A stretch of DNA of 64,000 nucleotides from contig CAJMSU010000003.1 of assembly GCA_905216155.1 (NCBI GenBank), forward strand, positions 11,064 to 75,063, given 5' to 3'. Every line of letters begins with the position of its first letter. Position 1 is the stretch's first letter. Source of the stretch: an uncultured bacterium. Lineage in GTDB: Bacteria; Bacillota_I; Bacilli_A; RF39; UBA660. The notes below the pieces were generated by a model. The model was given only the letters and a program-made list of their open reading frames with translations. It did no database searches and had not been told where the DNA came from. Both the position numbers and the translations under genes were made by a program. Shown here one piece after another: positions 8,265-17,008 of this stretch.

Positions 8265-8692
8265 TAAAAGAAATAAAAAGTATAGAAGATGCTAATACTT
8301 GTGATGTTTTACTAACAGAACTTATACAAGATGAAAGAAGGTATAATAATTTAATAGATGAAAACTATATAGTAAAAAATCATTTTAATCAAATGCTAAA
8401 TAACAAAAATATTAAAATATTAGCTTATTATTTAGACAATACAATAGTTGGATATATTCTAATTAGAAAAATAAATAATTATACCTGTCTATTAGATGGA
8501 TTATATGTTTTAAAAGAATATCGAAATAAAAAAATTGGTACCAAATTATTAAAAGAAGCACTAAAAAAATGTAAAGATTTTAATGTTAAATATGTTGATA
8601 TTTCTGTCATGGAAGAAAATAAAATAGCTAAAAGTATGTACAAAAAAATGAAATTTAATGAATACGAAATAAAACTAAGAAAAGAAATATAA
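8261..8692 (+). CDS. GNAT family N-acetyltransferase
   Basis: 143 residues, the usual GNAT size. The core strand VGYILIRKI is followed by LDGLYVLKEYRNKKIGTKLLKEALKKC, where the R/Q-x-x-G-x-G/A acetyl-CoA loop reads RNKKIG, and then VDISVMEENKIAKSMYKKMKFNEYE. The substrate is unknown. It overlaps the nitrilase gene by 4 nt, suggesting a shared small-molecule or polyamine task. A hairpin terminator follows. Confidence 0.85.
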   Translation: MIKEIKSIEDANTCDVLLTELIQDERRYNNLIDENYIVKNHFNQMLNNKNIKILAYYLDNTIVGYILIRKINNYTCLLDGLYVLKEYRNKKIGTKLLKEALKKCKDFNVKYVDISVMEENKIAKSMYKKMKFNEYEIKLRKEI

Positions 8693-8718
8693 AAAAATTA
8701 AAGTTTATTATGTTTGTA

Positions 8719-8747
8719 AAGGTTGATTTAAATATCGACTTTTTTTA
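8719..8747 (+). terminator. Intrinsic terminator after the acetyltransferase gene
   Basis: The stem AAGGTTGAT / ATCGACTTT (with G-T pairs) encloses a short AT loop and is followed by TTTT. Confidence 0.7.
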
Positions 8748-8763
8748 TACAAAAATTAATATA

Positions 8764-8780
8764 TGTATAAATTTTATACA
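8764..8780. promoter_or_regulatory. Perfect palindrome, candidate operator
   Basis: TGTATAAA-T-TTTATACA is an 8-1-8 inverted repeat about 140 bp upstream of the oleate hydratase gene. Its size suits a TetR-family dimer, and a TetR gene lies just downstream of the hydratase. In such AT-rich DNA a chance palindrome is possible. Confidence 0.35.
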
Positions 8781-8858
8781 TTTATAAATTAGTATATTAA
8801 TAATTCCCCAAAATATGGCAATAATACTAATTGTATTACATCAAAAAAACATTGTTTA

Positions 8859-8886
8859 TTGTTGTTATTTTTTAAAGTAGTATAAT
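8859..8886 (+). promoter_or_regulatory. Sigma-A type promoter for oleate hydratase
   Basis: The -35 is TTGTTG (8859-8864), with a 16-bp spacer, and the -10 is TATAAT (8881-8886), 31 bp before the start codon. A TATAGGAGGG ribosome binding site follows. Confidence 0.65.
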
Positions 8887-8917
8887 TTATTTGTTAATAA
8901 TATAGGAGGGATTAATT

Positions 8918-10708
8918 ATGTATTATGGAGCTGGAACATATGAAGCATTTGCTCGTCCAGAAAAACCTAATGGAGTTGATAAAAAATCTGCTTACATAAT
9001 AGGTACTGGTCTGGCAGGCCTTTCAGCAGCATTTTATTTGGTAAGAGATGGCCAAATGAAAGGAGAAAATATTCATTTACTTGAAAAACTAGACTTAGCC
9101 GGTGGATCTTGTGATGGTAGAAAGGATATCACAAAAGGATTCTATATGCGTGGTGGACGTGAAATGGATAATCACTTTGAATGTATGTGGGATATGTTTA
9201 GAAGCATACCTTCAATTGAAACACCAGATGTATCTGTTTTAGACGAATATTATTGGTTAAATAAACATGACCCTAATTATTCATTATGTAGAGCAACAGT
9301 AAATTGTGGTGAAGATGCCCATACTGACAAAATGTTTAAGTTAGATAAAACATCAGCTATGGCTTTATCAAAACTTTTTATTACACCAGAAAAAGACCTA
9401 GAAAATAAAAAAATATCTGATGTATTACCAGAATCATTCTGGAGTACCAATTTTTGGTTGTATTGGCAAACAATGTTTGCTTTTCAAAGATGGTCTTCAG
9501 CACTAGAAATGAAAAGATATCTATGTAGATATGTTCATCATATAGATGGTCTACCTGATTTTTCTGCACTTAGATTTACTAAATACAATCAATATGAATC
9601 AATGATTTTACCACTTACAAAATATTTAGAAGATCACGGCGTAAAAATTGAATATGGTATTGATGTTAAAAATGTTATAATCGAAAATCAAGGAACTAAA
9701 AAAATTGCAAAAAAATTAATATATAAAAAAGGAAATAATGAAAAATCAATTGATCTAAGTGAAGATGATCTAGTATTTATAACAAATGGATGTTGTACTG
9801 ACACCTCATGTTATGGTGATCAGAATAACGCTCCAGATTTATCAAAAATAAAAAATGGTTATGGTGAATCATGGGATATGTGGAAGAATATAGCAAAGCA
9901 ATCTAATACTGGTGAATTTGGTAATCCAGATAAATTCTGTAGTAACGTAGATAAAACCAATTGGATGAGTGCCACAGTTGCAGTAAACGATGAGCGTATA
10001 ATTAAATGCATTATGAATATTTGTAAACGTGACCCTAGAGAAGGTAAGGTAACAACAGGTGGAATAGTAACAGTTAAAGATACTACAGATAATTGGTATT
10101 TATCTTGGACTATTAATAGACAACCACAATTTAAATCTCAAGATAAAAACACTGTATTAGTATGGCTATATGCTCTTAATACTAATAAAAAGGGAAATTT
10201 TATTAAAAAGCCTATTAAGATGTGTACCGGTATGGAAGTATGTGAAGAATGGTTATACCATATTGGTTTTCCTAAAGAAGAAATTGAAAAGTATGCACAA
10301 AAATGTAATACAACTACTTGCTATATGCCATATATAAATGCATTCTTCCAACCTAGAGAGAAAAAAGATAGACCATTAGTTGTTCCAAAAGGATCCATTA
10401 ATTTTGCCTTTTTAGGACAATTTGCAGAAACTCCTAGAGACACAATATTTACAACAGAATATTCTATTCGTACTGGTATGGAAGCAGTATATACACTATT
10501 AAATGTAGATAGGGCAGTTCCTGAAGTATGGGGAAGTAAATATGATGTAAGAGAATTATTAAAAGCCTGCTATTATGCTATCGATAAAAAATCAATTGAA
10601 GATATACCATTATCATTTGTAGAAAAACAACTTATAAAATTGTTAAAGAAAAAAACAGCCAGAACAGATATAGAAATTCTACTTAAAGAAAGTGGTTTAT
10701 TTAAATAA
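8918..10708 (+). CDS. ohyA: Oleate hydratase (myosin-cross-reactive antigen family)
   Basis: 596 residues, full family length. The FAD-binding loop is GTGLAGLSAAF (29-39), followed by RGGREMDNHFECMWDMF, which carries the family's catalytic acid region. Other conserved blocks are SSALEMKRYLCRYVHHIDGLPDFSALRFTKYNQYESMI, GGIVTVKDTT.WYLSWTINRQP and FLGQFAETPRDTIFTTEYS. The enzyme adds water to the cis-9 double bond of oleate and related unsaturated fatty acids, giving 10-hydroxy acids, and is thought to detoxify host or dietary fatty acids at the membrane. It has its own promoter and an AGGAGGG ribosome binding site. The downstream TetR gene probably regulates it. Confidence 0.96.
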   Translation: MYYGAGTYEAFARPEKPNGVDKKSAYIIGTGLAGLSAAFYLVRDGQMKGENIHLLEKLDLAGGSCDGRKDITKGFYMRGGREMDNHFECMWDMFRSIPSIETPDVSVLDEYYWLNKHDPNYSLCRATVNCGEDAHTDKMFKLDKTSAMALSKLFITPEKDLENKKISDVLPESFWSTNFWLYWQTMFAFQRWSSALEMKRYLCRYVHHIDGLPDFSALRFTKYNQYESMILPLTKYLEDHGVKIEYGIDVKNVIIENQGTKKIAKKLIYKKGNNEKSIDLSEDDLVFITNGCCTDTSCYGDQNNAPDLSKIKNGYGESWDMWKNIAKQSNTGEFGNPDKFCSNVDKTNWMSATVAVNDERIIKCIMNICKRDPREGKVTTGGIVTVKDTTDNWYLSWTINRQPQFKSQDKNTVLVWLYALNTNKKGNFIKKPIKMCTGMEVCEEWLYHIGFPKEEIEKYAQKCNTTTCYMPYINAFFQPREKKDRPLVVPKGSINFAFLGQFAETPRDTIFTTEYSIRTGMEAVYTLLNVDRAVPEVWGSKYDVRELLKACYYAIDKKSIEDIPLSFVEKQLIKLLKKKTARTDIEILLKESGLFK

Positions 10709-10711
10709 ATT

Positions 10712-10757
10712 AAATATGAAATATTTATATAATTATATTTATTTCATATTTTTTTTA
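10712..10757 (+). terminator. AT-rich hairpin terminator after oleate hydratase
   Basis: The stem AAATATGAAATA / TATTTCATATTT (10712-10723 and 10740-10751) is followed by a run of T. It could also serve as an operator for the adjacent TetR gene. Confidence 0.65.
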
Positions 10758-10783
10758 ATGTATAATATTTAATGGTGATAATT

Positions 10784-11347
10784 ATGAGTAGTTTAACAAC
10801 AAAAAAAGCAATTGCATATACCTTTAAAGATTTGCTAAAAGAAAAACCATTTAATAAAATAACCATTAATGATATAGCAAGAAAAAGTGATATTAATCGT
10901 CAAACTTTTTATTATCACTTTCAAGATATAAGAGATTTAGTAGAATGGATATTTATAGAAAAAGTAGATACTATTTTAAACAATAAAAACGAGTACGAAA
11001 AATGGGAAGATAAGTTTTTATCAATTTTTGAGATTTTAAAAGAAGAAAAAGTTTTTGTTACAAATATTTATCATTCTGTCTCAATAGAAATATTAAGAAC
11101 TAATTTATATAAATTAGTATATCCAATTATGTATGAAGAGATAATAAAAAAATCAATCGGGAAAAATTTATCTGAAGAAGATGAAGTATTTATAACTAAT
11201 TTTTACAAATATGCTTTTGTTTCCATAGTTCTAGATTGGGTTGAAAAAGGAATGGTTGAAGATCCAAAATTAATTGTTTCAAAAGTTAGTAATCTTGTGA
11301 CCGGTACAATTGATCATGCATGTTCATCTGTTAATGATAAATTATAA
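10784..11347 (+). CDS. TetR/AcrR family transcriptional regulator
   Basis: 187 residues. The N-terminal helix-turn-helix TINDIARKSDINRQTFYYHFQ is canonical TetR. The C-terminal ligand domain resembles the TetR_C_8 type seen in DhaS-like regulators. ATG 10784 is chosen over ATG 10772 because GGTGATA lies 5-8 nt before it and the earlier ATG overlaps this ribosome binding site. A -10-like TATAAT is at 10761-10766. Placement just after oleate hydratase suggests a fatty-acid-responsive repressor of that gene and itself; this is inference from context. Confidence 0.88.
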   Translation: MSSLTTKKAIAYTFKDLLKEKPFNKITINDIARKSDINRQTFYYHFQDIRDLVEWIFIEKVDTILNNKNEYEKWEDKFLSIFEILKEEKVFVTNIYHSVSIEILRTNLYKLVYPIMYEEIIKKSIGKNLSEEDEVFITNFYKYAFVSIVLDWVEKGMVEDPKLIVSKVSNLVTGTIDHACSSVNDKL

Positions 11348-11385
11348 TTTGACATGATCTAAATATATATTTTGTATGGCATATA

Positions 11386-11428
11386 AAAACTTATTTCCAT
11401 TTAATTAAAGAAATAAGTTTTATTTTAA
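11386..11428. terminator. Bidirectional terminator
   Basis: A perfect 12-bp stem, AAAACTTATTTC / GAAATAAGTTTT, with a 12-nt loop lies between the convergent TetR and membrane-protein genes and is flanked by T-rich and A-rich runs. Confidence 0.85.
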
Positions 11429-11446
11429 AATAATTTATTTATTATA

Positions 11447-12118
11447 TTACAGTTCAATAAATTTAGATAAATCATAATAAGTTCCATCTATTTTATATGC
11501 AATAGCAGTATATTTAGCTCCAACACCATCTTCTGGAGTTATTGCAATATTATCAAATTTTACAATTTTAGAAACTCCTGAAATCTTATGAAGTTCATAA
11601 TTTTGAGAGTTATAAACATCAGAATACTTCATATATTCCAGTGAACCATCATCTAATAAAAACAATAATACACCACCATTAACATGATCACCACTAAATA
11701 TACCAAAAAACATTGATTCAACTTTTTTATCAAGTTTTAAATCAATATCTTCAAGATATTTTACAGAATTATTAATTATTTGTTCTTCACTATATTTTCC
11801 AGGAAACATAGTATTATAGTTTGCTTGAACTTTTACAACTTTTTCATCTGTTGAATCAATTGAAAATGATAAACCATTAGCATCAGCAGATAGTAAAATT
11901 TTATTAATTGTATTATTACTAAAATCATTATTTATACATTTTTTCTTATCAAAATTAATTACTTTAATCGAAGATTCATAAGACTTACCATTTTCTGAAT
12001 GATTTACTGTTTTTTTATTAGAGTCATTATTATACCAGATATAAACTCCCATAGATATTACTAAAATTAATAGTATTATCGTTATAATTATTAATAATTT
12101 GCTACTTTTTTCTTTCAT
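11447..12118 (-). CDS. Membrane-anchored protein of unknown function
   Basis: 223 residues. Lys-rich N-terminus, one membrane helix (LLIIITIILLILVISMGVYIW), then an external domain of about 180 residues with no recognised motif. It contains ILLSADANGLSFSID and a segment GGVLLFLLDDGSLEYM reminiscent of beta-propeller-like strands. Start at 12118 because GGAGG lies just upstream; the longer frame from 12154 has no ribosome binding site. It is a single gene flanked by a bidirectional terminator and a divergent promoter region. Function not assignable. Confidence 0.6.
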   Translation of the reverse strand: MKEKSSKLLIIITIILLILVISMGVYIWYNNDSNKKTVNHSENGKSYESSIKVINFDKKKCINNDFSNNTINKILLSADANGLSFSIDSTDEKVVKVQANYNTMFPGKYSEEQIINNSVKYLEDIDLKLDKKVESMFFGIFSGDHVNGGVLLFLLDDGSLEYMKYSDVYNSQNYELHKISGVSKIVKFDNIAITPEDGVGAKYTAIAYKIDGTYYDLSKFIEL

Positions 12119-12220
12119 TATTATTTTTCCTCCTATCTTACAATAGTATATCATATTAGCAATTATTAGAGTAATATTTGCATTAAATAAACATTAAAAT
12201 ATGTAAAATAGACATTGTTA

Positions 12221-12229
12221 TGATATAAT
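12221..12229 (+). promoter_or_regulatory. Extended -10 promoter element
   Basis: TGA then TATAAT (12224-12229), about 65 bp before the gene at 12295. It is preceded by ATGTAAAAT and GACATT, a context also seen before the gene at 16384. Confidence 0.5.
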
Positions 12230-12294
12230 CAAATAAAATAAATAAGAGTATATTATTATAAGATTATTATTTAGTAGTAAAGGATGTTGGCAGT

Positions 12295-12933
12295 ATGAAA
12301 AATATGTATAAAAATTATTTAAATAAAAATCATTCATTTGATAGAAAAACTCTGATTGGAATATTTAGTTTAGTAATTGTAATAACAGGTATTTTTGGCT
12401 TTTTATATGAATTTATTTTCTATTACTTTAATGGTGGGATGCAAAAATGGTATTGGCGAGGTGGAAATTTTCTTCCTTGGATAAATATATATGCAACAGG
12501 TTCTATTATGATATATTTATTAACTTATAAACATCGCAAATATCCTTTAAAAGTATTTTTAATAAGCTTTTTTACAACAGGTATTTTAGAATATTTTTCA
12601 GGACTTGGTATGTATATATTAGGAAATGGAAAAAGATGTTGGAATTACAATCAAGAAATTCTTAATTTTGGTAATATAGATGGCTTTGTTTGCTTAAGAA
12701 GTGTCCTATTTTTTGGACTTTCTAGTTTACTTTTAATGTATATAATAATTCCAATTTGTTTTTACTTAGCTAAAAAAATGAACAAAAAATTATTTTTAAC
12801 TATCAGTATTTCCCTATGTACTATTATTCTAATAGACGAATTTTATAATTTATTAATCTCTAGAATATTTAAATTACCAAGAGCCTATGATGTTTATAAA
12901 AAACTTGGCTTTAATTATGTTAGATTTAAATAA
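12295..12933 (+). CDS. CmpB-type putative membrane transporter (PF06541-like)
   Basis: 212 residues with about five membrane helices. The pattern GFLYEFIFYYFN...KWYWRGGNFLPW...YATGSIMIY, then GILEYFSGLGMY....RCWNY and FGNIDGFVCLRSVLFFGL matches the family annotated as putative ABC-transporter permease (DUF1113/CmpB; W.Y and G.vCL..S..WG signatures). No ATPase neighbour is present, so transport is not demonstrated. The ribosome binding site is weak (AAGGATGTTGGC). The gene stands alone between promoters. Confidence 0.7.
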   Translation: MKNMYKNYLNKNHSFDRKTLIGIFSLVIVITGIFGFLYEFIFYYFNGGMQKWYWRGGNFLPWINIYATGSIMIYLLTYKHRKYPLKVFLISFFTTGILEYFSGLGMYILGNGKRCWNYNQEILNFGNIDGFVCLRSVLFFGLSSLLLMYIIIPICFYLAKKMNKKLFLTISISLCTIILIDEFYNLLISRIFKLPRAYDVYKKLGFNYVRFK

Positions 12934-12936
12934 ATT

Positions 12937-12964
12937 TTGACAGTTTAAAAAATATAGCTATAAT
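12937..12964 (+). promoter_or_regulatory. Sigma-A promoter, near consensus
   Basis: TTGACA (12937-12942), a 16-bp spacer and TATAAT (12959-12964) upstream of the phosphoesterase gene. Confidence 0.75.
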
Positions 12965-12982
12965 AATTAAAACGGTGATATT

Positions 12983-13786
12983 ATGAAATTAAATATTGAT
13001 TATGTATCTGATATACATTTAGGGTTTTACGTAAGTAAGAATAAAGATTTAAAACTAATAAGAAAATTTGTTGATGAGAAAATTAAAAGTCAAGCAAATT
13101 CTCCTATTCTAGTAATAGCAGGTGGTATTGACGAAGATATTGATAGGGTATGTGAATTTCTATATTCCTGTTCCAAGTATTATGATAAAACTATTTTCAT
13201 TGCTGGTAATCATGAATATTATATACCAAATATTAGATTTATATATGAGGATGAAGCCTTTAAGAAGTATAATTCTAATAGTATGAATAAAATATATGAA
13301 TTAAACAATACTTTTTCTAACAATAATGATATTATCTTCTTAGATAAAACAAACAAAACAAATGGTATTTACAATTATAATGGTTTTAAAATAGCCGGTG
13401 ACACTTTATGGTATAAACCAGAAAAACTAATAGATTGGCTTTACTATTATCCCATGCAAAACGATTCAAGTTTTATAATGTCAAATCTAAATAAAAAAAG
13501 AAAAATTCTAAAACTTAATAGTGATAGTATTAATTGGTATAACACTCTTCCTAACGATCTAGACTTATTAATAACACACATACCACCATTTATAAATGAT
13601 AAAAATAAGGATAAAAACAATTGTTGCTACCACACAGAAGTTGATGAATTTAAATCTCCCATATGGATATATGGTCATGATCATATAGAAAATGATATAA
13701 CTATTAATGATACAAGATTTTTATCTAATCCTTGGGGTTATAAACAAAAAGACTTTAAAATAAAAACCTATCAATTAAAAAAATAA
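12983..13786 (+). CDS. Calcineurin-like metallophosphoesterase
   Basis: 267 residues. Metal-binding motifs occur in order: DYVSDIHLG (DxH), VIAGGIDED (the GD position), IAGNHEYY (GNHE), LITHIPPF (H) and IYGHDHIEN (GHxH). In the second motif the usual G-D is written G-G-I-D, so the metal-bridging Asp may be displaced by one or two residues. The substrate is unknown; proteins of this shape occur widely as cytoplasmic phosphoesterases. A near-consensus promoter lies 19 bp upstream and the ribosome binding site is GGTGATATT. Confidence 0.82.
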   Translation: MKLNIDYVSDIHLGFYVSKNKDLKLIRKFVDEKIKSQANSPILVIAGGIDEDIDRVCEFLYSCSKYYDKTIFIAGNHEYYIPNIRFIYEDEAFKKYNSNSMNKIYELNNTFSNNNDIIFLDKTNKTNGIYNYNGFKIAGDTLWYKPEKLIDWLYYYPMQNDSSFIMSNLNKKRKILKLNSDSINWYNTLPNDLDLLITHIPPFINDKNKDKNNCCYHTEVDEFKSPIWIYGHDHIENDITINDTRFLSNPWGYKQKDFKIKTYQLKK

Positions 13787-13796
13787 TAGCTAATTA

Positions 13797-13805
13797 TGAT
13801 ATAAT
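13797..13805 (+). promoter_or_regulatory. Extended -10 promoter element
   Basis: TGA then TATAAT (13800-13805), 20 bp ahead of the start at 13825, followed by an AAAGGAG ribosome binding site. Confidence 0.5.
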
Positions 13806-13824
13806 AAAAAATAAAGGAGTAATT

Positions 13825-14769
13825 ATGAAGCAAGAAATAGATAAAAAAGATTTAGTAAGATATGCTGAAATTTTAAATAATTATGAAAATGGAAATTATA
13901 AATTATCTGATGAAGAATTTGATTTTGTAAAACAATTAACTAAAGTTAGAGTAGAGTATCCAAGTATAAATAAAGACATTGATAAAATTAAAGATATGGC
14001 TAGAAGCCAAAGAAAAAAATATATAGAAGAATATAAGAGTCAAAAAGAAAATAAGCTATCTAAAGAAACTACTACCAAACAATTAGCTGAAACTTTTGAT
14101 GTAGCAGAAAAAAATATAAAAGAAGAAACTTTAAAAGATGGTAAAACTTTATATGTTTTATATAGTGAAAAACTAGGTAGAAACATTGTCCTAGAAGATG
14201 GTGCCAATAACAAAAATCTCTTAGATGAAATTAATGAACTAAAAGAAAAAAATATAGAAAAAGACGATACTATAGATGATAATTATGAAGAACTAATAGA
14301 TGATAAAATACTAAATCAAAATCTAGAAGTATCATTTGTACCAATCAATGAATTAAATAACTATATGTCAACTATTAAAGACTTATCACCTAATAAAATT
14401 GATGAATTAGATTGTATAGTGAAAAACGCTGCTAGTCTAAATATAGAATATATAAATTTAGATAATATAGTTGGACTAGATAAGCAAGGCAAGATCTTTG
14501 AAGCATATTATGATAGCGATGCTAAAGAATATAAAATTTCTGGTACTAAAGATGACTTAATAGAAGAAAGTGTTGAAGACAAAGATAACAATATTGGTGC
14601 TATTATCGATGACGAGGATTTAGAATCCATGTTAAATGAAAAAAATAGTGAACAAGATGAAATTAATAATGATAAAGAATTAGAAAATTCTAAAGTTTTA
14701 GTTAAAGAATATAATGAAACTAAAAATAATAATAAAGAAGAAACTAAAGAAGAAACTGAAGAAGAATAA
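13825..14769 (+). CDS. Highly charged acidic protein of unknown function
   Basis: 314 residues with no signal peptide or membrane helix, so probably cytoplasmic. Very rich in Asp, Glu, Lys and Asn. The N-terminal 80 residues look helical (KKDLVRYAEILNNYENGNYKLS), the middle has ENIGRNIVLEDGANNKN-like strands, and the last 80 residues are a low-complexity acidic tail ending KEETKEETEEE. The ribosome binding site AAAGGAG and an extended -10 support expression. No family recognised. Confidence 0.6.
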   Translation: MKQEIDKKDLVRYAEILNNYENGNYKLSDEEFDFVKQLTKVRVEYPSINKDIDKIKDMARSQRKKYIEEYKSQKENKLSKETTTKQLAETFDVAEKNIKEETLKDGKTLYVLYSEKLGRNIVLEDGANNKNLLDEINELKEKNIEKDDTIDDNYEELIDDKILNQNLEVSFVPINELNNYMSTIKDLSPNKIDELDCIVKNAASLNIEYINLDNIVGLDKQGKIFEAYYDSDAKEYKISGTKDDLIEESVEDKDNNIGAIIDDEDLESMLNEKNSEQDEINNDKELENSKVLVKEYNETKNNNKEETKEETEEE

Positions 14770-14773
14770 CAAA

Positions 14774-14802
14774 AAAAAGGCATCCACATTGGATGTCTTT
14801 AT
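14774..14802. terminator. Bidirectional terminator
   Basis: The stem AAAGGCATCC / GGATGTCTTT (one G-T pair) lies between convergent genes, with A and T runs on both sides. Confidence 0.8.
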
Positions 14803-15506
14803 TCGTCGTCATCTAAATCTTCATTATCACTACTATATAATTTTTCATGTTTCCAAGAAACATAAGAAACCCCAATTTCAGCACTTATATTAGTTACTAA
14901 ATCCTCAATTAAAGTAGGTCTTGTAGTTACAATAATAGCTTTTAATTTAACCTCATCATTTGTTATTTCGCTTCTTTCTAAACTATCCATACCTAAACTG
15001 TTATTCTCTAAATATTTAGAAAATATTGTTCTAATAACTACTTCTGAATCTTTTTTACAAGAAATATTAATTGTACATTCTTCTTTTTGATATTTTTTAA
15101 TACGATCCATAATTGATATAGAAATTAATCTTAAAAACACATTCGAAAGTAATACTAAAAATGTTCCAACAGAAGCTTCTATTATCATACCACTAGCCGT
15201 TAATACACCAATTGCTGCCACACACCATAAAGTAGCAGCTGTATTAAGACCTTTTATTTTATTTCCTTCACGTATAATAACACCAGCACCTAAAAAACCA
15301 ATGCCAGATACCACTTGAGCAGCAATTCTTGTTTTATCATTAATATTACTTGCAAAAGATGTATATACAAATAAGAAAGCACCCAAACTAACTAAAACAT
15401 TGGTTCTTAAACCAACTAGTTTATGTCTATATTGTCTTTCAATACCAATTAGTATACTTAAAAAAAAACATGCTACAATCCTAATTAAAAATACTTTTAT
15501 ATCCAT
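14799..15506 (-). CDS. MgtC/SapB family membrane protein
   Basis: 235 residues. The N-terminal membrane domain has family signatures GIERQYRHKLVGLRTNVLVSLGA, ARIAAQVVSGIGFLGAGVI and GLNTAATLWCVAAIGVL across about four to five helices. A C-terminal cytoplasmic ACT-like domain of about 85 residues follows (INISCKKDSEVVIRTIF...). MgtC proteins are inner-membrane factors linked to magnesium limitation and, in pathogens, to inhibition of ATP synthase; the role in commensal Firmicutes is less clear. The acidic C-terminal end (DNEDLDDDE) lies over the shared terminator. Confidence 0.9.
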   Translation of the reverse strand: MDIKVFLIRIVACFFLSILIGIERQYRHKLVGLRTNVLVSLGAFLFVYTSFASNINDKTRIAAQVVSGIGFLGAGVIIREGNKIKGLNTAATLWCVAAIGVLTASGMIIEASVGTFLVLLSNVFLRLISISIMDRIKKYQKEECTINISCKKDSEVVIRTIFSKYLENNSLGMDSLERSEITNDEVKLKAIIVTTRPTLIEDLVTNISAEIGVSYVSWKHEKLYSSDNEDLDDDE

Positions 15507-15573
15507 ATAATTTATACTCCCTTCTTATAAAATGGTTCCTTAATTATATCATATTTTATATATTTTTCAACAA

Positions 15574-16323
15574 TTAAATTAAAGTATCACAAATAATCAT
15601 TACTATAAAACCTATTATAAAGAAAAAATAGGTACATTTTCTCATTTTATAAGAAAAAGAATTTGGTAATAATTCATAAATTGAAATATGTAACATAATG
15701 CCAGCAGTAATTGCTAATATAATTCCTAATAGTAAATTATTTATATATTTTGCTAAGAATAAATATGCTATAACAGCACCTAAAAATTCTGAAAATCCAG
15801 ATATTAATGTATATAAAATAGCCTTTTTTCTATTTTTAGTAGAGTAGTATATAGGTACAGCTATAGAAATACCTTCAGGTATATTATGTAAAGCTATTCC
15901 AATTGATAAACTAAGTCCTAAAGAAACATTAGCTTTAGTAGAAATAAATGTTGTAATACCTTCAGGTATATTATGCAAAATAAGTACTATTATAGATATT
16001 ATTCCTAATTTATATAAGTTGTTATTAGATATTTTTTCCTCTATTTTCCTATCTATCTTATTCGAAAAACAAATACCAATGACTACAAATATCATTACTA
16101 TTAATATAGTTGGAAAATATTTTATTTCATTTCTTATTAAAAGAGAAGATTCTGGAATAAGAGAAAATATTGATATGCTAATCATAACACCAGCTGAAAA
16201 AGCAAGAGATGATGATATTATCTTTGATGTATTAAATCTCTTTATATAAATTGGTAAAAGCCCAATTAAAGTAGTAATCCCTGCAAAAAATGTTATTAAA
16301 AAACTAAATAATGTTCTATTCAT
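15574..16323 (-). CDS. ZIP family divalent metal (zinc) transporter
   Basis: 249 residues with eight predicted helices. The two conserved metal-binding helices read LHNIPEGITTF and LHNIPEGISIAV, the HNxPEG signature duplicated as in ZIP/ZupT proteins. A further helix carries SGFSEFLGAV (EFxG). It likely imports zinc or other divalent cations into the cytoplasm. It is next to MgtC on the same strand with a 67-bp gap, so a metal-homeostasis pair is possible. Confidence 0.9.
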   Translation of the reverse strand: MNRTLFSFLITFFAGITTLIGLLPIYIKRFNTSKIISSSLAFSAGVMISISIFSLIPESSLLIRNEIKYFPTILIVMIFVVIGICFSNKIDRKIEEKISNNNLYKLGIISIIVLILHNIPEGITTFISTKANVSLGLSLSIGIALHNIPEGISIAVPIYYSTKNRKKAILYTLISGFSEFLGAVIAYLFLAKYINNLLLGIILAITAGIMLHISIYELLPNSFSYKMRKCTYFFFIIGFIVMIICDTLI

Positions 16324-16383
16324 AATAAAAAATATGTAAAAAACATTAAAGTTATGATATATTAATTTAAGAAAAAGGTGATT

Positions 16384-16980
16384 ATGATGAATTATGATAA
16401 TTTAATGGAGGAAGAATTAAAAAAAATTCCAATGGGTTCAAATTTATTATTACATGCTTGTTGTGCTCCATGTTCTTCTGCCGTATTAGAAAGACTTGGT
16501 AATTATTTTCATATAACAATTTTCTTTTATAATCCCAATATTACAGAAGAAGTCGAATACAATAAGAGGTTAGATGAAATAAAAAAGTTTATCAAAAAAT
16601 TTAAAATAAAATATCCAATTAATATAATAGAAGGAAATTATGAACCAAAAAAATTCTTTGACATAGCCAAAGATTTAGAAAATGAAAAAGAAAGAGGAAA
16701 AAGGTGCTACAAATGTTATAATTTAAGATTAGAAGAGACTGCTAAGATAGCTAGCAATCTAAACTTTGATTATTTTACAACAACACTTTCACTATCTCCA
16801 CATAAAAATAGTACTTGGATTAATGAAATAGGAGAAAATTTAGATAAATTATATCAAGCTAATTATTTATATTCTGATTTTAAAAAGAAAAATGGCTATA
16901 AAAGAAGTATAGAATTATCAAAAGAATATAATCTATATAGGCAAGATTATTGTGGATGTATTTATTCAAAAAGAAAATAA
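16384..16980 (+). CDS. queH: Epoxyqueuosine reductase QueH
   Basis: 198 residues. Cys pairs fit the QueH (DUF208) metal/cluster sites: LLHACCAPCSS, RCYKCYNLR and DYCGCIYS. The enzyme performs the last step of queuosine synthesis, reducing epoxyqueuosine in tRNA wobble position 34. Other queuosine genes are not in the window. ATG 16384 is chosen because the GTG at 16378 is part of the AAAAAGGTGATT ribosome binding site; ATG 16387 is also possible. A hairpin terminator is shared with rarA. Confidence 0.93.
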   Translation: MMNYDNLMEEELKKIPMGSNLLLHACCAPCSSAVLERLGNYFHITIFFYNPNITEEVEYNKRLDEIKKFIKKFKIKYPINIIEGNYEPKKFFDIAKDLENEKERGKRCYKCYNLRLEETAKIASNLNFDYFTTTLSLSPHKNSTWINEIGENLDKLYQANYLYSDFKKKNGYKRSIELSKEYNLYRQDYCGCIYSKRK

Positions 16981-17008
16981 AGATCAATAACTAATATTGG
17001 TCTTTATT
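16979..17008. terminator. Bidirectional terminator between queH and rarA
   Basis: An 11-bp stem, AAAGATCAATA / TATTGGTCTTT, with a 5-nt loop. The rarA stop codon is inside it. Confidence 0.8.

Noticed and set aside
14508..14789. Minus-strand Ser/Leu-rich ORF opposite the acidic protein
   Set aside because: It mirrors the GAA/GAT-rich acidic tail on the plus strand and has no start signals.
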